Positions 1-7,515 of a stretch of 37,547 nt of DNA are shown here, in pieces. Source of the stretch: RGIG3102 sp964649845 (GTDB taxonomy: Bacteria; Bacillota; Clostridia; Oscillospirales; Ruminococcaceae); NCBI GenBank assembly GCA_964649845.1, contig CAZYSS010000008.1, positions 1 to 37,547 of the forward strand, given 5' to 3'. Under the pieces are notes generated by a model, which was given only the letters and a program-made list of their open reading frames with translations, was not told the origin of the DNA and did not search any database. The number at the start of each line of letters is the position of its first letter. Position 1 is the first letter of the stretch. Position numbers and translations under genes: made by a program.

Positions 1-2
1 AC

Positions 3-836
3 CGCCGTGTACCGGTGGAACTGCCGGACCTGAAAGGCCGTGAAGAAATACTGAAGGTTCATGCAAAAAAAGTTAAAGTAGGTCCACATGTTGATTTTAA
101 CAAGATTGCAAGAATGGCTTCCGGTGCATCAGGCGCTGAACTTGCCAATATTGTAAACGAGGCTGCATTGAGAGCTGTAAGAAGCGGACGCAAAAGCGTT
201 ACTCAGGCAGATCTTGAAGAAAGCATAGAAGTGGTTATTGCCGGTTATCAGAAAAAGAATGCAATTATGACCAATAAAGAGAAAATGATAGTTTCATATC
301 ATGAAATAGGTCACGCACTTGTTGCAGCAAAACAGACAAATTCGGCTCCTGTACAGAAAATCACAATCGTTCCTCGTACCTCCGGCGCATTGGGATATAC
401 TATGCAGGTTGATACCGGCAACCACTATCTTATGAGCAAAGAAGAAATTGAAAACAAGATTGCTACATATACAGGCGGACGTGTTGCAGAAGAGATTGCT
501 GTAGGCACAATCACCACAGGCGCATCCAACGATATTGAGCAGGCTACAAAGCTGGCACGTGCACTTATTACACGCTACGGTATGGATGATGAGTTTGGTA
601 TGGTGGCATTTGAAACATTGAATAATCAGTATCTCGGTGGGGATTCATCTTTGGCATGCTCTGCACAGACACAGGCGGATATTGACAGAAAAGTAGTACA
701 GCTTATCAGTACACAGTATGACAAGGCAAAACAGATTCTTGAAGAAAACCGTACCAAGCTGGATGAACTTGCACAGTATTTATATGAAAATGAAACTATT
801 ACCGGCGATGAGTTTATGGATATTCTGAACAAATGA
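3..836 (+). CDS. ftsH: FtsH ATP-dependent zinc metalloprotease, C-terminal part
   Basis: Membrane-anchored AAA+ protease that degrades membrane and short-lived cytosolic proteins. The open frame enters from the left edge (RRVPVELPDLKGREEI, the end of the AAA module), so the N-terminal membrane and Walker regions lie outside. The AAA lid follows, then the M41 peptidase domain with HEIGH at 300-314 (two zinc-binding His and the catalytic Glu). Further on, the ASNDIEQAT segment supplies the usual third, Asp zinc ligand. The acidic helical tail ends at a TGA. Codons are more AT-rich than in the ftsH fragment at the right edge, which suggests a different paralog, though this is not proven. The next gene starts 39 bp downstream. 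Confidence 0.96.
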   Translation, partial: RRVPVELPDLKGREEILKVHAKKVKVGPHVDFNKIARMASGASGAELANIVNEAALRAVRSGRKSVTQADLEESIEVVIAGYQKKNAIMTNKEKMIVSYHEIGHALVAAKQTNSAPVQKITIVPRTSGALGYTMQVDTGNHYLMSKEEIENKIATYTGGRVAEEIAVGTITTGASNDIEQATKLARALITRYGMDDEFGMVAFETLNNQYLGGDSSLACSAQTQADIDRKVVQLISTQYDKAKQILEENRTKLDELAQYLYENETITGDEFMDILNK

Positions 837-875
837 TTAAACAGCGTATCTCTGATGTTCAGACAAGGAGGATAA

Positions 876-2405
876 GTGACAGAAAAAACAGATAATCATA
901 TAAATCTGCTGGTAACTATAGACCATAAATACTTACGGCCTACTATTACCATGCTAAATTCATACAAAGAATGTCATAAGAATATATATACTGATGTATA
1001 TATATTACATTCCTCTCTCTCTGATGCTGATATTGAAAAAACAATATCAGCATCAGGTTCGGATTATTTGAAAATACACAGTATAAAGGTTACAGAAAAA
1101 TGGTTTTCCGAAATACCTGTAATTGACAGATTGCCGGCAGAATCTTTTTATCGCCTTCTGGCATTTCATTATCTTCCTGATACAGTTGACAGATGTATTT
1201 ATCTGGACCCAGATATTTTTATAAATAATTCTTTGCTGGAATTATATAATATATCATTGGAGGACTATTATATTGCAGCATGCAGTCATCTGACCGGTCT
1301 TCATAACAAGGTAAACCTTTTTCGTCTGGGTATGGAGAAACAGGAAAGATATATTAATTCCGGTGTAATGCTTATGAATATCGGTTTAATGCGTGAAAAC
1401 TACACAGTAGAAAAAATATTGTCTTTTACAGCTGACCACACACATCTTCTATTGATGGGAGACCAGGATTTAATTAATATGCTGTTTGACGGCAGGATAT
1501 TGCTGATAGATGAAAAAGTTTATAACCTGGATGAAAGAACATTAAGGAAAAATAAAAGCATAATAACGGATGAATATATAAAAAATAACACTGCTGTTAT
1601 ACATTACAATGGTAAATATAAGCCTTGGTTAGAAGGTTATAGAGGCTGCCTTAATGATTATTATCCAGAGGTTAAAGAGAAAGGACCAGTCCCGAAGAAA
1701 AGATTGAAACAACAGATTCGTGCTTTTGCCAATATTATATTTTCCCAGGTAAATATAAAATATGTTATTCTGGTCCTTCGGTCAATTGCAGCGGCGCTTG
1801 CCTTTATATATGTGCTTTTAAAAGGCCGGGCCAATCTGATTATTTCCAATCCTGAATTACTGACAGAAAGTATAGAAAAAGCTGGTATCTGGGATGAAGT
1901 AATATTTGTTTTATTGCGTACCTTGCAGACGATGTTTAAATTTATCCCTGCAGAAATGGTTGAAATTGCGTCAGGCTATATCTGGGGAGTAGAAAAAGGA
2001 ACATTGTATTGCTTATTGGGAAATATAATAGGAACAGCAATAATATTAACGATAGTTCCCAAAAAAAGCGGAACATTTTTTAGGAAAATTTTTCCTTTAG
2101 AAAATAAAAAAGAATTTGCAATATTCAAAAAAGAAAAATCATTGTATTTCAATATTTTTCTTTTTTACCTTATCCCTGGCCTGCCTAAAGATATTATGGT
2201 ATATGTGGCTGGTATTATGAAAGTCAGAAAACTTCCATTTATCATTGTTACCAGCATTGCCCGAATACCGGTTTTGGTATTGTCAGTGTCCTGTGGTACC
2301 CTCGCAGCAGATAAACAGTATTATGCTGTTATAGCAATCTTTACAGTAATATCTTTAATAGCGGTGACGATTAGGGTTTTATACCGCAGATTAAAAATAG
2401 AATAG
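876..2405 (+). CDS. GT8 glycosyltransferase fused to a VTT (TVP38/DedA-like) membrane domain
   Basis: Two unrelated modules share one 509-residue frame. Residues 8-265 form a family 8 glycosyltransferase: LLVTIDHKYL start, YRLLAFHYLP, the metal-binding YLDPDIF (DPD at 111-113), YINSGVMLMN, GDQDLIN and HYNGKYKPW. Residues about 295-509 are hydrophobic with several membrane segments and VTT-family landmarks: FIPAEMVEIASGYIWG near 356-371 and LIPGLPKDIMVYVAGI near 432-447. GT8 enzymes transfer sugars from nucleotide sugars, often to lipopolysaccharide, lipoteichoic or surface glycans; VTT proteins are polytopic and linked to lipid scrambling or transport. The GTG start is set by AAGGAGG at 866-872. 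Coupling a cytosolic sugar transfer to a lipid-handling domain is inference. A GT8 gene without the VTT part lies at 14177. Confidence 0.85.
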   Translation: MTEKTDNHINLLVTIDHKYLRPTITMLNSYKECHKNIYTDVYILHSSLSDADIEKTISASGSDYLKIHSIKVTEKWFSEIPVIDRLPAESFYRLLAFHYLPDTVDRCIYLDPDIFINNSLLELYNISLEDYYIAACSHLTGLHNKVNLFRLGMEKQERYINSGVMLMNIGLMRENYTVEKILSFTADHTHLLLMGDQDLINMLFDGRILLIDEKVYNLDERTLRKNKSIITDEYIKNNTAVIHYNGKYKPWLEGYRGCLNDYYPEVKEKGPVPKKRLKQQIRAFANIIFSQVNIKYVILVLRSIAAALAFIYVLLKGRANLIISNPELLTESIEKAGIWDEVIFVLLRTLQTMFKFIPAEMVEIASGYIWGVEKGTLYCLLGNIIGTAIILTIVPKKSGTFFRKIFPLENKKEFAIFKKEKSLYFNIFLFYLIPGLPKDIMVYVAGIMKVRKLPFIIVTSIARIPVLVLSVSCGTLAADKQYYAVIAIFTVISLIAVTIRVLYRRLKIE

Positions 2406-2768
2406 TATGTAATCATCCTTTATAATATACATTGTTGTTGATAAACTGTATTTAATATTATACAATACAACTAATGATTGTTAAAACTGCATATTGACTA
2501 AAAATTTAATACGAGTACACTTTATGCCGAGCAACGGATTCCGTGGTGCTGATGCATCCAAAGAGTTACCAAATAGTCAGACATTGGGAATTGAGGGAGT
2601 AATAAATCCTTGTTTCTTATCTTAATGACATTGGGCAGGGGAAGGCATACTTATTTTTATTGTGAAAAGAATATATATTTTTATGTGCATAAGAGTAAAT
2701 TAACAAGGAAAACTACACTAATTTGATATATAAAAAAGTGAATTTTTTGTTAAATGATAACAAAGTAG
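2406..2768. other. AT-rich intergenic region with a possible gene relic
   Basis: No supported gene. Most of it is AT-rich, but about 2510-2650 is of more coding-like composition. It contains a 33-codon frame (2524-2625) with no ribosome binding site, beginning MPSNGFRGADASKELPNSQT. It may be a decayed gene fragment; I do not recognise it. Confidence 0.3.
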
Positions 2769-2797
2769 TTCAATTATAAAACAAAAAATGTTATAAT
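2769..2797 (+). promoter_or_regulatory. Candidate sigma-A promoter for the Sel1-repeat gene
   Basis: TATAAT at 2792-2797 with a weak TTCAAT at 2769-2774, 17 bp spacing. It lies 27 bp before the start codon of the Sel1-repeat gene. The -10 is strong and the -35 poor. Confidence 0.5.
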
Positions 2798-2823
2798 AAA
2801 ATAAAAATTGCCGGAGGTTCATT

Positions 2824-3351
2824 ATGAAAAAATATGATGAATTGCTTGGTGCGGCCCAGAATGGGGACACACAGGCACAGTATGATGTGGCGTATATGCT
2901 TTATTATGGCAAAGGTGTTGAAAAGGATAGAGTAAAAGCGCTGCAGTGGTACAAAAAGTCTGCAGATGGAGGCAATATCCACGCACGGTATGAGGTAGGC
3001 TCAATGTATTATTACGGCAAAGGAACCGAGCCAGATAAAGTAAAAGCCTTTATGTATTACCTGAAAGCTGCGGAATTGGGAGATGCACTTGCACAGTGTG
3101 AAGTTGCAATGATGTTCCGTGACGGTGAAGGTGTGGCAGAAGACAAGGCAAGAGCACTTAAATGGTATCTGGAATCTGCACACCAGGGCAACGCCCAGGC
3201 ACAGTACGAAGCAGGACATATGTATTTTTATGGTATCGGCACTGCTGTTGACAGGGGCAAAGCGCTGAAATGGTACTCAAAAGCTGCAGAACAGGGTGAC
3301 TCATTGGCACAGCAGGAAGTAGCTCTGCTGACACAGTGGCAGGAAGAATAA
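2824..3351 (+). CDS. Sel1-repeat (SLR/TPR-like) protein
   Basis: A 175-residue protein made almost entirely of Sel1-like repeats of about 36 residues. Each carries the A-Q-Y/A-x-V-A/G ... YGKG-x-D ... KA-WY-KAA-G pattern, for example AQYDVAYMLYYGKGVEKDR and ARYEVGSMYYYGKGTEPDK. Four full repeats and a partial fifth form an alpha-solenoid, a fold used for protein-protein contacts. No signal peptide or membrane segment, so it is probably cytosolic. The start is fixed by GGAGG at 2813-2817. The gene stands alone between its own promoter and a terminator. The partner is unknown. Confidence 0.85.
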   Translation: MKKYDELLGAAQNGDTQAQYDVAYMLYYGKGVEKDRVKALQWYKKSADGGNIHARYEVGSMYYYGKGTEPDKVKAFMYYLKAAELGDALAQCEVAMMFRDGEGVAEDKARALKWYLESAHQGNAQAQYEAGHMYFYGIGTAVDRGKALKWYSKAAEQGDSLAQQEVALLTQWQEE

Positions 3352-3366
3352 ATATTGTTACATATA

Positions 3367-3392
3367 AAAAGAGGAGCACCTGCTCCTCTTTT
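3367..3392. terminator. Bidirectional terminator
   Basis: A perfect AAAAGAGGAGCA/TGCTCCTCTTTT inverted repeat with T-runs on both strands. It sits between the convergent Sel1-repeat and bcp genes and can serve both. Confidence 0.85.
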
Positions 3393-3394
3393 GT

Positions 3395-3862
3395 TTATGT
3401 ATTGCCTGCAGACAGATATTCCAGAATTTCAGTTGCATTTGTATCAGGTTTCACCTTTGGCATCACTTTTTCAATAAAGCCGTTTTCATCAATTATATAT
3501 GTGGTGCGTACTACACCCATACTTGTTTTGCCATAGAGTTTTTTCTCTTTCCATACATCATAGGCCTGGATAGCCTGTAACTCTGTATCGGAAATCAGTA
3601 TAAACGGCAGGTCGTATTTTGCGGCAAATCTGGCATGACTTGCCGCAGAATCCTTGCTGATACCGATAACAACAGTATCGATTCCTTTGAACTTTTCATA
3701 ATTTGCAGCAAAAGCACAGGCCTGTTTTGTGCAGCCAGGGGTGTTGTCTTTGGGGTAAAAATAAAGAATAATCTTTTTGCCTGCAAAATCAGACAGGCTT
3801 ATAATATTGCCATCTTTATCGGGTAAAGTAAAATCAGGGGCTTTTATACCAACATCAAGCAT
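3395..3862 (-). CDS. bcp: Peroxiredoxin, BCP type (thioredoxin-dependent thiol peroxidase)
   Basis: Reduces hydrogen peroxide and organic hydroperoxides with thioredoxin-supplied electrons. The 155-residue length is normal for the family. It begins with the APDFTLPDKDG strand typical of AhpC/TSA proteins and carries YPKDNTPGCTKQAC: Cys44 is the peroxidatic cysteine, Cys49 the resolving cysteine typical of atypical 2-Cys BCP. Arg in GVVRTTYIID is the conserved active-site Arg. AAAGGAG precedes the ATG. It lies 17 bp downstream of the rlmA-like gene on the same strand, so the two are probably co-transcribed. Thioredoxin reductase, a likely electron source, is at 15226. Confidence 0.93.
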   Translation of the reverse strand: MLDVGIKAPDFTLPDKDGNIISLSDFAGKKIILYFYPKDNTPGCTKQACAFAANYEKFKGIDTVVIGISKDSAASHARFAAKYDLPFILISDTELQAIQAYDVWKEKKLYGKTSMGVVRTTYIIDENGFIEKVMPKVKPDTNATEILEYLSAGNT

Positions 3863-3879
3863 AGCAGTTCTCCTTTATA

Positions 3880-4701
3880 TTATTTCTTTTCATAAACATA
3901 GATTATAAAATGTGCATTTACAGTCAGGCTTTCCGCTTTCAGCAACTTTTCCTTTGCCTCTTTTGGGCTGCGGTAAACATAAGGTGTCATTTTGAAAAGA
4001 TTGTTTAAATCAGTATTGTTATCTATAAATATTTCCTTTTCAGCCTTTACTGCTTCCAACAATTTAAAGCCATCATAATTTTCTTCTTTCAGAGGGTTTT
4101 CATATGGTTTTTCATATAATGCTTCTTTCAGCTGCCACAGGTGCTTTGGTGCCGGTACTACATACAGGAATTTTCCACCTTTTTTCATTACTCTGTGGAA
4201 TTCTTTCACCGCCAATGGTGAAAAACAGTTCACCAGAATGTCTATGCCTTTGTCTGCTACGGGCAGATGGAAGGATGATGCCACAGCAAACTGGCCGTCT
4301 TTTACTCTTTTTGCGGCAAGGGCGACAGCATCTTTTGAAATATCTATCCCCTGTATATTGGCCATTTTGCCGTTTTCAGACAGATATTCGTAAATGCCCT
4401 GTGTGTAATAGCCTTCGCCGCAGCCGCAGTCCAGAATATTCACATTGTTGGCAGAATATTTATTGCACAGATACTGCAACGCCTCTTTCAGATGACCATA
4501 GTAACCCAGTGACAGAAAATTGTTTCTTGCCATCACCATTCCTTTGTCATCGCCGGGGGCAGAAGAATGTTTTTTGTTGGCAGGCAGCAGATTTACATAT
4601 CCTTTGGCAGAAATATCAAAGCTGTGTCTGTTTTTGCATACATAGCTTTTTTCTTTTATATTCAGCGGCTGACCGCATATAGGACATAAAAAATAAGACA
4701 T
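3880..4701 (-). CDS. rlmA: RlmA-family 23S rRNA (guanine-N1) methyltransferase
   Basis: SAM-dependent methyltransferase of the RlmA(I)/RlmA(II) family, which methylates G745 or G748 in helix 35 of 23S rRNA; RlmA(II)/TlrB gives tylosin resistance in producers. A zinc-binding N-terminus is visible (Cys6, Cys9, Cys22, His26 in CPICG ... CKNRHSFD), followed by the family segment AKGYVNLLP. The SAM site is ILDCGCGEGYYT, with IQGIDIS as motif II. The 273-residue length is normal. Which guanine is modified cannot be told from sequence. It probably forms a two-gene operon with bcp. Confidence 0.88.
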   Translation of the reverse strand: MSYFLCPICGQPLNIKEKSYVCKNRHSFDISAKGYVNLLPANKKHSSAPGDDKGMVMARNNFLSLGYYGHLKEALQYLCNKYSANNVNILDCGCGEGYYTQGIYEYLSENGKMANIQGIDISKDAVALAAKRVKDGQFAVASSFHLPVADKGIDILVNCFSPLAVKEFHRVMKKGGKFLYVVPAPKHLWQLKEALYEKPYENPLKEENYDGFKLLEAVKAEKEIFIDNNTDLNNLFKMTPYVYRSPKEAKEKLLKAESLTVNAHFIIYVYEKK

Positions 4702-4812
4702 AATATTTACCTTGTTTCATTTGCTTTATGATTAAAGTATAGCACAGCTTCTGCCAAAATTCCATATCAGCAGTAATAATTATAGTAAATTAATGATTTT
4801 GTAAAATAATGC

Positions 4813-4841
4813 TGGACAAACAGTGTATGTCGTGATATAAT
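4813..4841 (+). promoter_or_regulatory. Promoter of the 5S rRNA gene
   Basis: TGGACA (4813-4818), 17 bp, TATAAT (4836-4841). Start expected near 4848, about 20 bp before the mature 5S end. Near-consensus, as expected for a stable RNA gene. Confidence 0.8.
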
Positions 4842-4866
4842 ATATAAGCTTTCAAAAAAGCAATAC

Positions 4867-4984
4867 AGTCAGTGCCGATAGCGCTCAGGTTCCACCTGTT
4901 CCCATGCCGAACACAGAAGTTAAACTGAGTAGTGCCGAAAATACTTGGATGGAGACGTCCTGGGAAGATAGGGAGGTGCTGACA
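4867..4984 (+). rRNA. rrf: 5S ribosomal RNA
   Basis: About 118 nt with the universal 5S landmarks: CCTGTTCCCATGCCGAACAC (loop B/C region), AGAAGTTAA, the GGGAAGATAGG loop E/helix IV segment, and terminal helix I formed by GTCAGTGCC (4868-4876) with GGTGCTGAC (4975-4983). No 16S or 23S sequence is adjacent: rlmA lies to the left on the other strand and a DUF1835 gene to the right. This is therefore a stand-alone 5S copy with its own promoter and terminator. Confidence 0.96.
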
Positions 4985-4996
4985 TTTTTATTTTAT

Positions 4997-5022
4997 GCAG
5001 TGGTTTTGCCACTGCTTTTTTA
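4997..5022 (+). terminator. Terminator of the 5S rRNA gene
   Basis: GCAGTGG (4997-5003) pairs with CCACTGC (5009-5015) across a 5-nt loop and is followed by a run of T. Confidence 0.85.
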
Positions 5023-5109
5023 TTTTGTGAAAGTTTTGCAATATGTATTTCCGGCAGTGGTCACCTGTGCTATACTGAAATCAGATATATTGATAAAAGG
5101 AACTATTGT

Positions 5110-5943
5110 ATGAAAAAAGACAAAAATCTATTGGATATTGTTTTCAGCCAGAGCGCTGCAGGCGGAATGAAATACACTTTTGTGCCAAAGCTTATGGACA
5201 AGGAAAACGTGATGTGTGTTCATTTCGGTCTGGCAGAGGGGGATATTTCAGAAGATTTCCCGGCTGAAAAACGCCTGGCATATATGAGAGACAGTCTGGC
5301 ACATCTGCCTGCCGGAATCTATGGAAAAGTGACTGATGAAATGTTCCGCGAAGCAGTTGACGGCCTGGAAAAAGCGCTGAATCACACAGCCTCGGGAAAG
5401 CCTGTCAGACTGTGGTATTCCAATAATCCATATGAACTGTGCGGCATGTACCATCTGCTTTATCTTATAAGCAGGCTGGACAGTCACGGTCGGATATATA
5501 CGGTTTTTCTTCCTGATACAGTGCAGAAAGCGGACGGAACAATAGTGCGTCATATGGGCTGGGGCGGAGTATCACCACAGGAGTGGCAGGCCTGTTTCAA
5601 TCCGCAACAGGCAACATCTGCATTTATTGCAATGTGTGCAGGAGAATGGCGCAGGCTGAAAGCTGACAATGCCCCTGTCCGCGGTGTGCTGAATGGTGTG
5701 CTGCACAGCCTGCCACGGGATATTTATGACAGCTTTATCCTGAAAGAGATTTATGCCGCAGACCGGGAATTTATGCAGGCAAAGGTGATAGGCAACGTGC
5801 TGGGCAAATATCAGCTGGCGATTTCAGATGGATGGGTTGCACAGCGTATGGAGAAAATGATACAGCAGGGTATTATCACCCCTGTTACCGCTCCGCCTGA
5901 AGATGCACCGGTTTATCATAGAAAAATGAAAAAGAATATATAG
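5110..5943 (+). CDS. DUF1835 / DUF3658-like protein
   Basis: A 277-residue soluble protein of unknown function. The N-terminus DIVFSQSAAGGMK matches the opening of DUF1835 proteins (xIVFGDSAAGSLK). The middle (PVRLWYSNNPYELCGMYHLL) resembles the family's WxGxxxxEQxGL block, and the C-terminal part (YDSFILKEI ... WVAQRMEKMIQQGII) resembles DUF3658, an alpha-helical winged-helix-like tail. No catalytic motif is recognisable. It is a single gene: the 5S terminator lies before it and a terminator follows at 6021. The start codon is preceded by only a weak AAAGGAAC. Confidence 0.7.
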   Translation: MKKDKNLLDIVFSQSAAGGMKYTFVPKLMDKENVMCVHFGLAEGDISEDFPAEKRLAYMRDSLAHLPAGIYGKVTDEMFREAVDGLEKALNHTASGKPVRLWYSNNPYELCGMYHLLYLISRLDSHGRIYTVFLPDTVQKADGTIVRHMGWGGVSPQEWQACFNPQQATSAFIAMCAGEWRRLKADNAPVRGVLNGVLHSLPRDIYDSFILKEIYAADREFMQAKVIGNVLGKYQLAISDGWVAQRMEKMIQQGIITPVTAPPEDAPVYHRKMKKNI

Positions 5944-6020
5944 TGCGGTTATATAACTGCATTTGATAAATATGGCAAAAAATGCCAATGCAACCATTGG
6001 TTGACACAAATCAAGCCAGA

Positions 6021-6046
6021 GCTGGTGGTTTTCCACCGGCTTTTTT
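6021..6046 (+). terminator. Terminator after the DUF1835 gene
   Basis: GCTGGTGG (6021-6028), TTTT loop, CCACCGGC (6033-6040), then six T. It also separates the gene from the following XRE regulator. Confidence 0.85.
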
Positions 6047-6082
6047 GCTATTATAAAGCTGAAAACAACACGGAGGTTGATT

Positions 6083-6706
6083 ATGAATATATACGAAAGA
6101 ATACAGCAATTGCGAAAATCACATAATCTTTCCCAGGAGCAACTGGCAGAGCGGCTGGGTGTTTCCCGCCAGGCGGTATCAAAGTGGGAAAGCCGGCAGA
6201 GCCTGCCGGATATAGACAAAATCATTGCCATCAGTGAATATTTCTCTGTAAGCTGTGATTGGCTGCTGACAGGCAAAGAAACCAATACGCCATCTGCAGG
6301 CACTCAAAAAATAATCAGCAAACAGCGTGTAATGCTTACAGCCAGCTGTATGAATATTGCAGGCTTTGTGGCCATGGTGGCATTGTGGAGAGAATGGCAG
6401 AATATGCACGCCATTGCCATAGGCTTTGTGTTTATACTGGCATCATTTTTTATAATGGGCATGGGTGCCACTTTTATGGACCAGCCGGACAGAGACACAG
6501 CGGTATACCAATGGCTGAAAAAGATTATATGGCTGGATGCATTGCTGCCTACGGCTTTTGTATTTATAGCAGTACTGCCTGTGATTTATAACATAAAATA
6601 TTTCCACTGGCCATTGGGTGTAGCAGTACTGGCTATCGTATATGCTTTTATATGCATTGCCACAATATTAATTGCAAACAGAAAGATAAAAAATAAGAAC
6701 ATATAA
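6083..6706 (+). CDS. XRE-family regulator with C-terminal membrane domain
   Basis: 207 residues. Residues 1-60 form a Cro/CI-type helix-turn-helix (IQQLRKSHNLSQEQLAERLG followed by VSRQAVSKWE), the widespread Firmicute pattern. Residues about 90-200 contain four hydrophobic segments ending in a basic tail, so the DNA-binding domain is tethered at the membrane. Such proteins often sense envelope conditions, but the signal here is unknown. The start is ATG 6083, set by GGAGG at 6072-6076; an upstream TTG in frame overlaps the SD and is unlikely. Confidence 0.82.
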   Translation: MNIYERIQQLRKSHNLSQEQLAERLGVSRQAVSKWESRQSLPDIDKIIAISEYFSVSCDWLLTGKETNTPSAGTQKIISKQRVMLTASCMNIAGFVAMVALWREWQNMHAIAIGFVFILASFFIMGMGATFMDQPDRDTAVYQWLKKIIWLDALLPTAFVFIAVLPVIYNIKYFHWPLGVAVLAIVYAFICIATILIANRKIKNKNI

Positions 6707-6866
6707 ACAAAAAAGACAGGGCATTGCAATTTCTTTGATTTCCGCTTCCTCACTGCTATTTCAAATGCAGAAAGAATCTTAAATGCCACAAAAAAGACAG
6801 CATCGCACGCTTCTTCATACACCCCACTGTCATTCCGAACGCAGTGAGAAATCTGAAATACAAACA
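6706..6866. repeat. Degenerate palindromic repeat elements with threefold ACAAAAAAGACAG motif
   Basis: ACAAAAAAGACAG occurs at about 6707, 6788 and 6864; the last copy is the left arm of an intact terminator. Between them lie segments resembling the dispersed TGTCATTCCGAGC repeat: TGTCATTCCGAACGCAGTGA starts at 6828, and GATTTCCGCTTCCTCACTGC near 6736 reads like its inverse. It appears that small palindromic elements inserted into or duplicated around a terminator and then decayed. A related, better preserved copy is at 17531. Confidence 0.5.
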
Positions 6867-6895
6867 AAAAAGACAGCAATCCACGCTGTCTTTTT
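6867..6895. terminator. Hairpin terminator
   Basis: AAAAAGACAGC (6867-6877), 7-nt loop, GCTGTCTTTTT (6885-6895). Symmetric, so it could work in both directions. Confidence 0.75.
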
Positions 6896-7442
6896 CATTT
6901 TGTATTTGGGTGGTAATTATATATGTAAACCAATGAAAAAACTTTAAAATTATACCATGACCAAATAATCTATCATTAAATACTTCCTCAGGACACCCGG
7001 CTAATTAGGTGCCTGTATATATAATAACAGTTATAATTATTTTTGCAAGTCTATACATTTTTATGTGATTTGTGAAAATGTACATTTTTTTGTCAGGATT
7101 GTTAAATTATTATTTATATGTTGCACAAATGATGTACCGAAAACGACTGGAGAAAATTCGATTTTTTGTGCATATTGTACATTATCTGTTTTGATACGTG
7201 AACTGATTTGGAATTTGTGCCAAACTTTTGTAAAACCTTGTAATTTTATATAAAACATATGTATTTTAGAAAAATACATATATTTCCCGATATGTTAATT
7301 TATTTAAGTCAATATGTAGCTGAAAACAGTCAGTTGTGTTTATATTGCATACAAAATAGCCGTATTGTATTTCAAAACCCGTTTCTAAAATACATTTTGT
7401 GCAATTTGTCAAAACAAAAATACTGAAAAATATCCAAAAAAC
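6896..7442. other. Long AT-rich intergenic leader before the pepD pair
   Basis: About 550 bp of very AT-rich DNA without a supported gene. The only GC-richer structure is at about 6989-7014, where CAGGACACCC and GGTGCCTG can pair (one bulged base) around GGCTAATTA. Short frames on both strands lack ribosome binding sites. I see no known riboswitch signature. Confidence 0.4.
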
Positions 7443-7471
7443 TTGTATTTTTATATTCACATATATATAAT
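7443..7471 (+). promoter_or_regulatory. Promoter of the first dipeptidase gene
   Basis: TTGTAT (7443-7448), 17 bp, TATAAT (7466-7471). This places the transcript start near 7478, with a short leader ending at GGGAGAAGAG before ATG 7516. Confidence 0.7.
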
Positions 7472-7515
7472 GTAAATATAATTATATTTTTAACAAATAT
7501 AGGGAGAAGAGATTT

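Noticed and set aside
2524..2625. 33-codon frame in the intergenic region
   Set aside because: No ribosome binding site and no recognised family; mentioned only as a possible relic.
4904..5113. Open frame of 69 codons
   Set aside because: It runs through the 5S rRNA gene and its terminator; no ribosome binding site.
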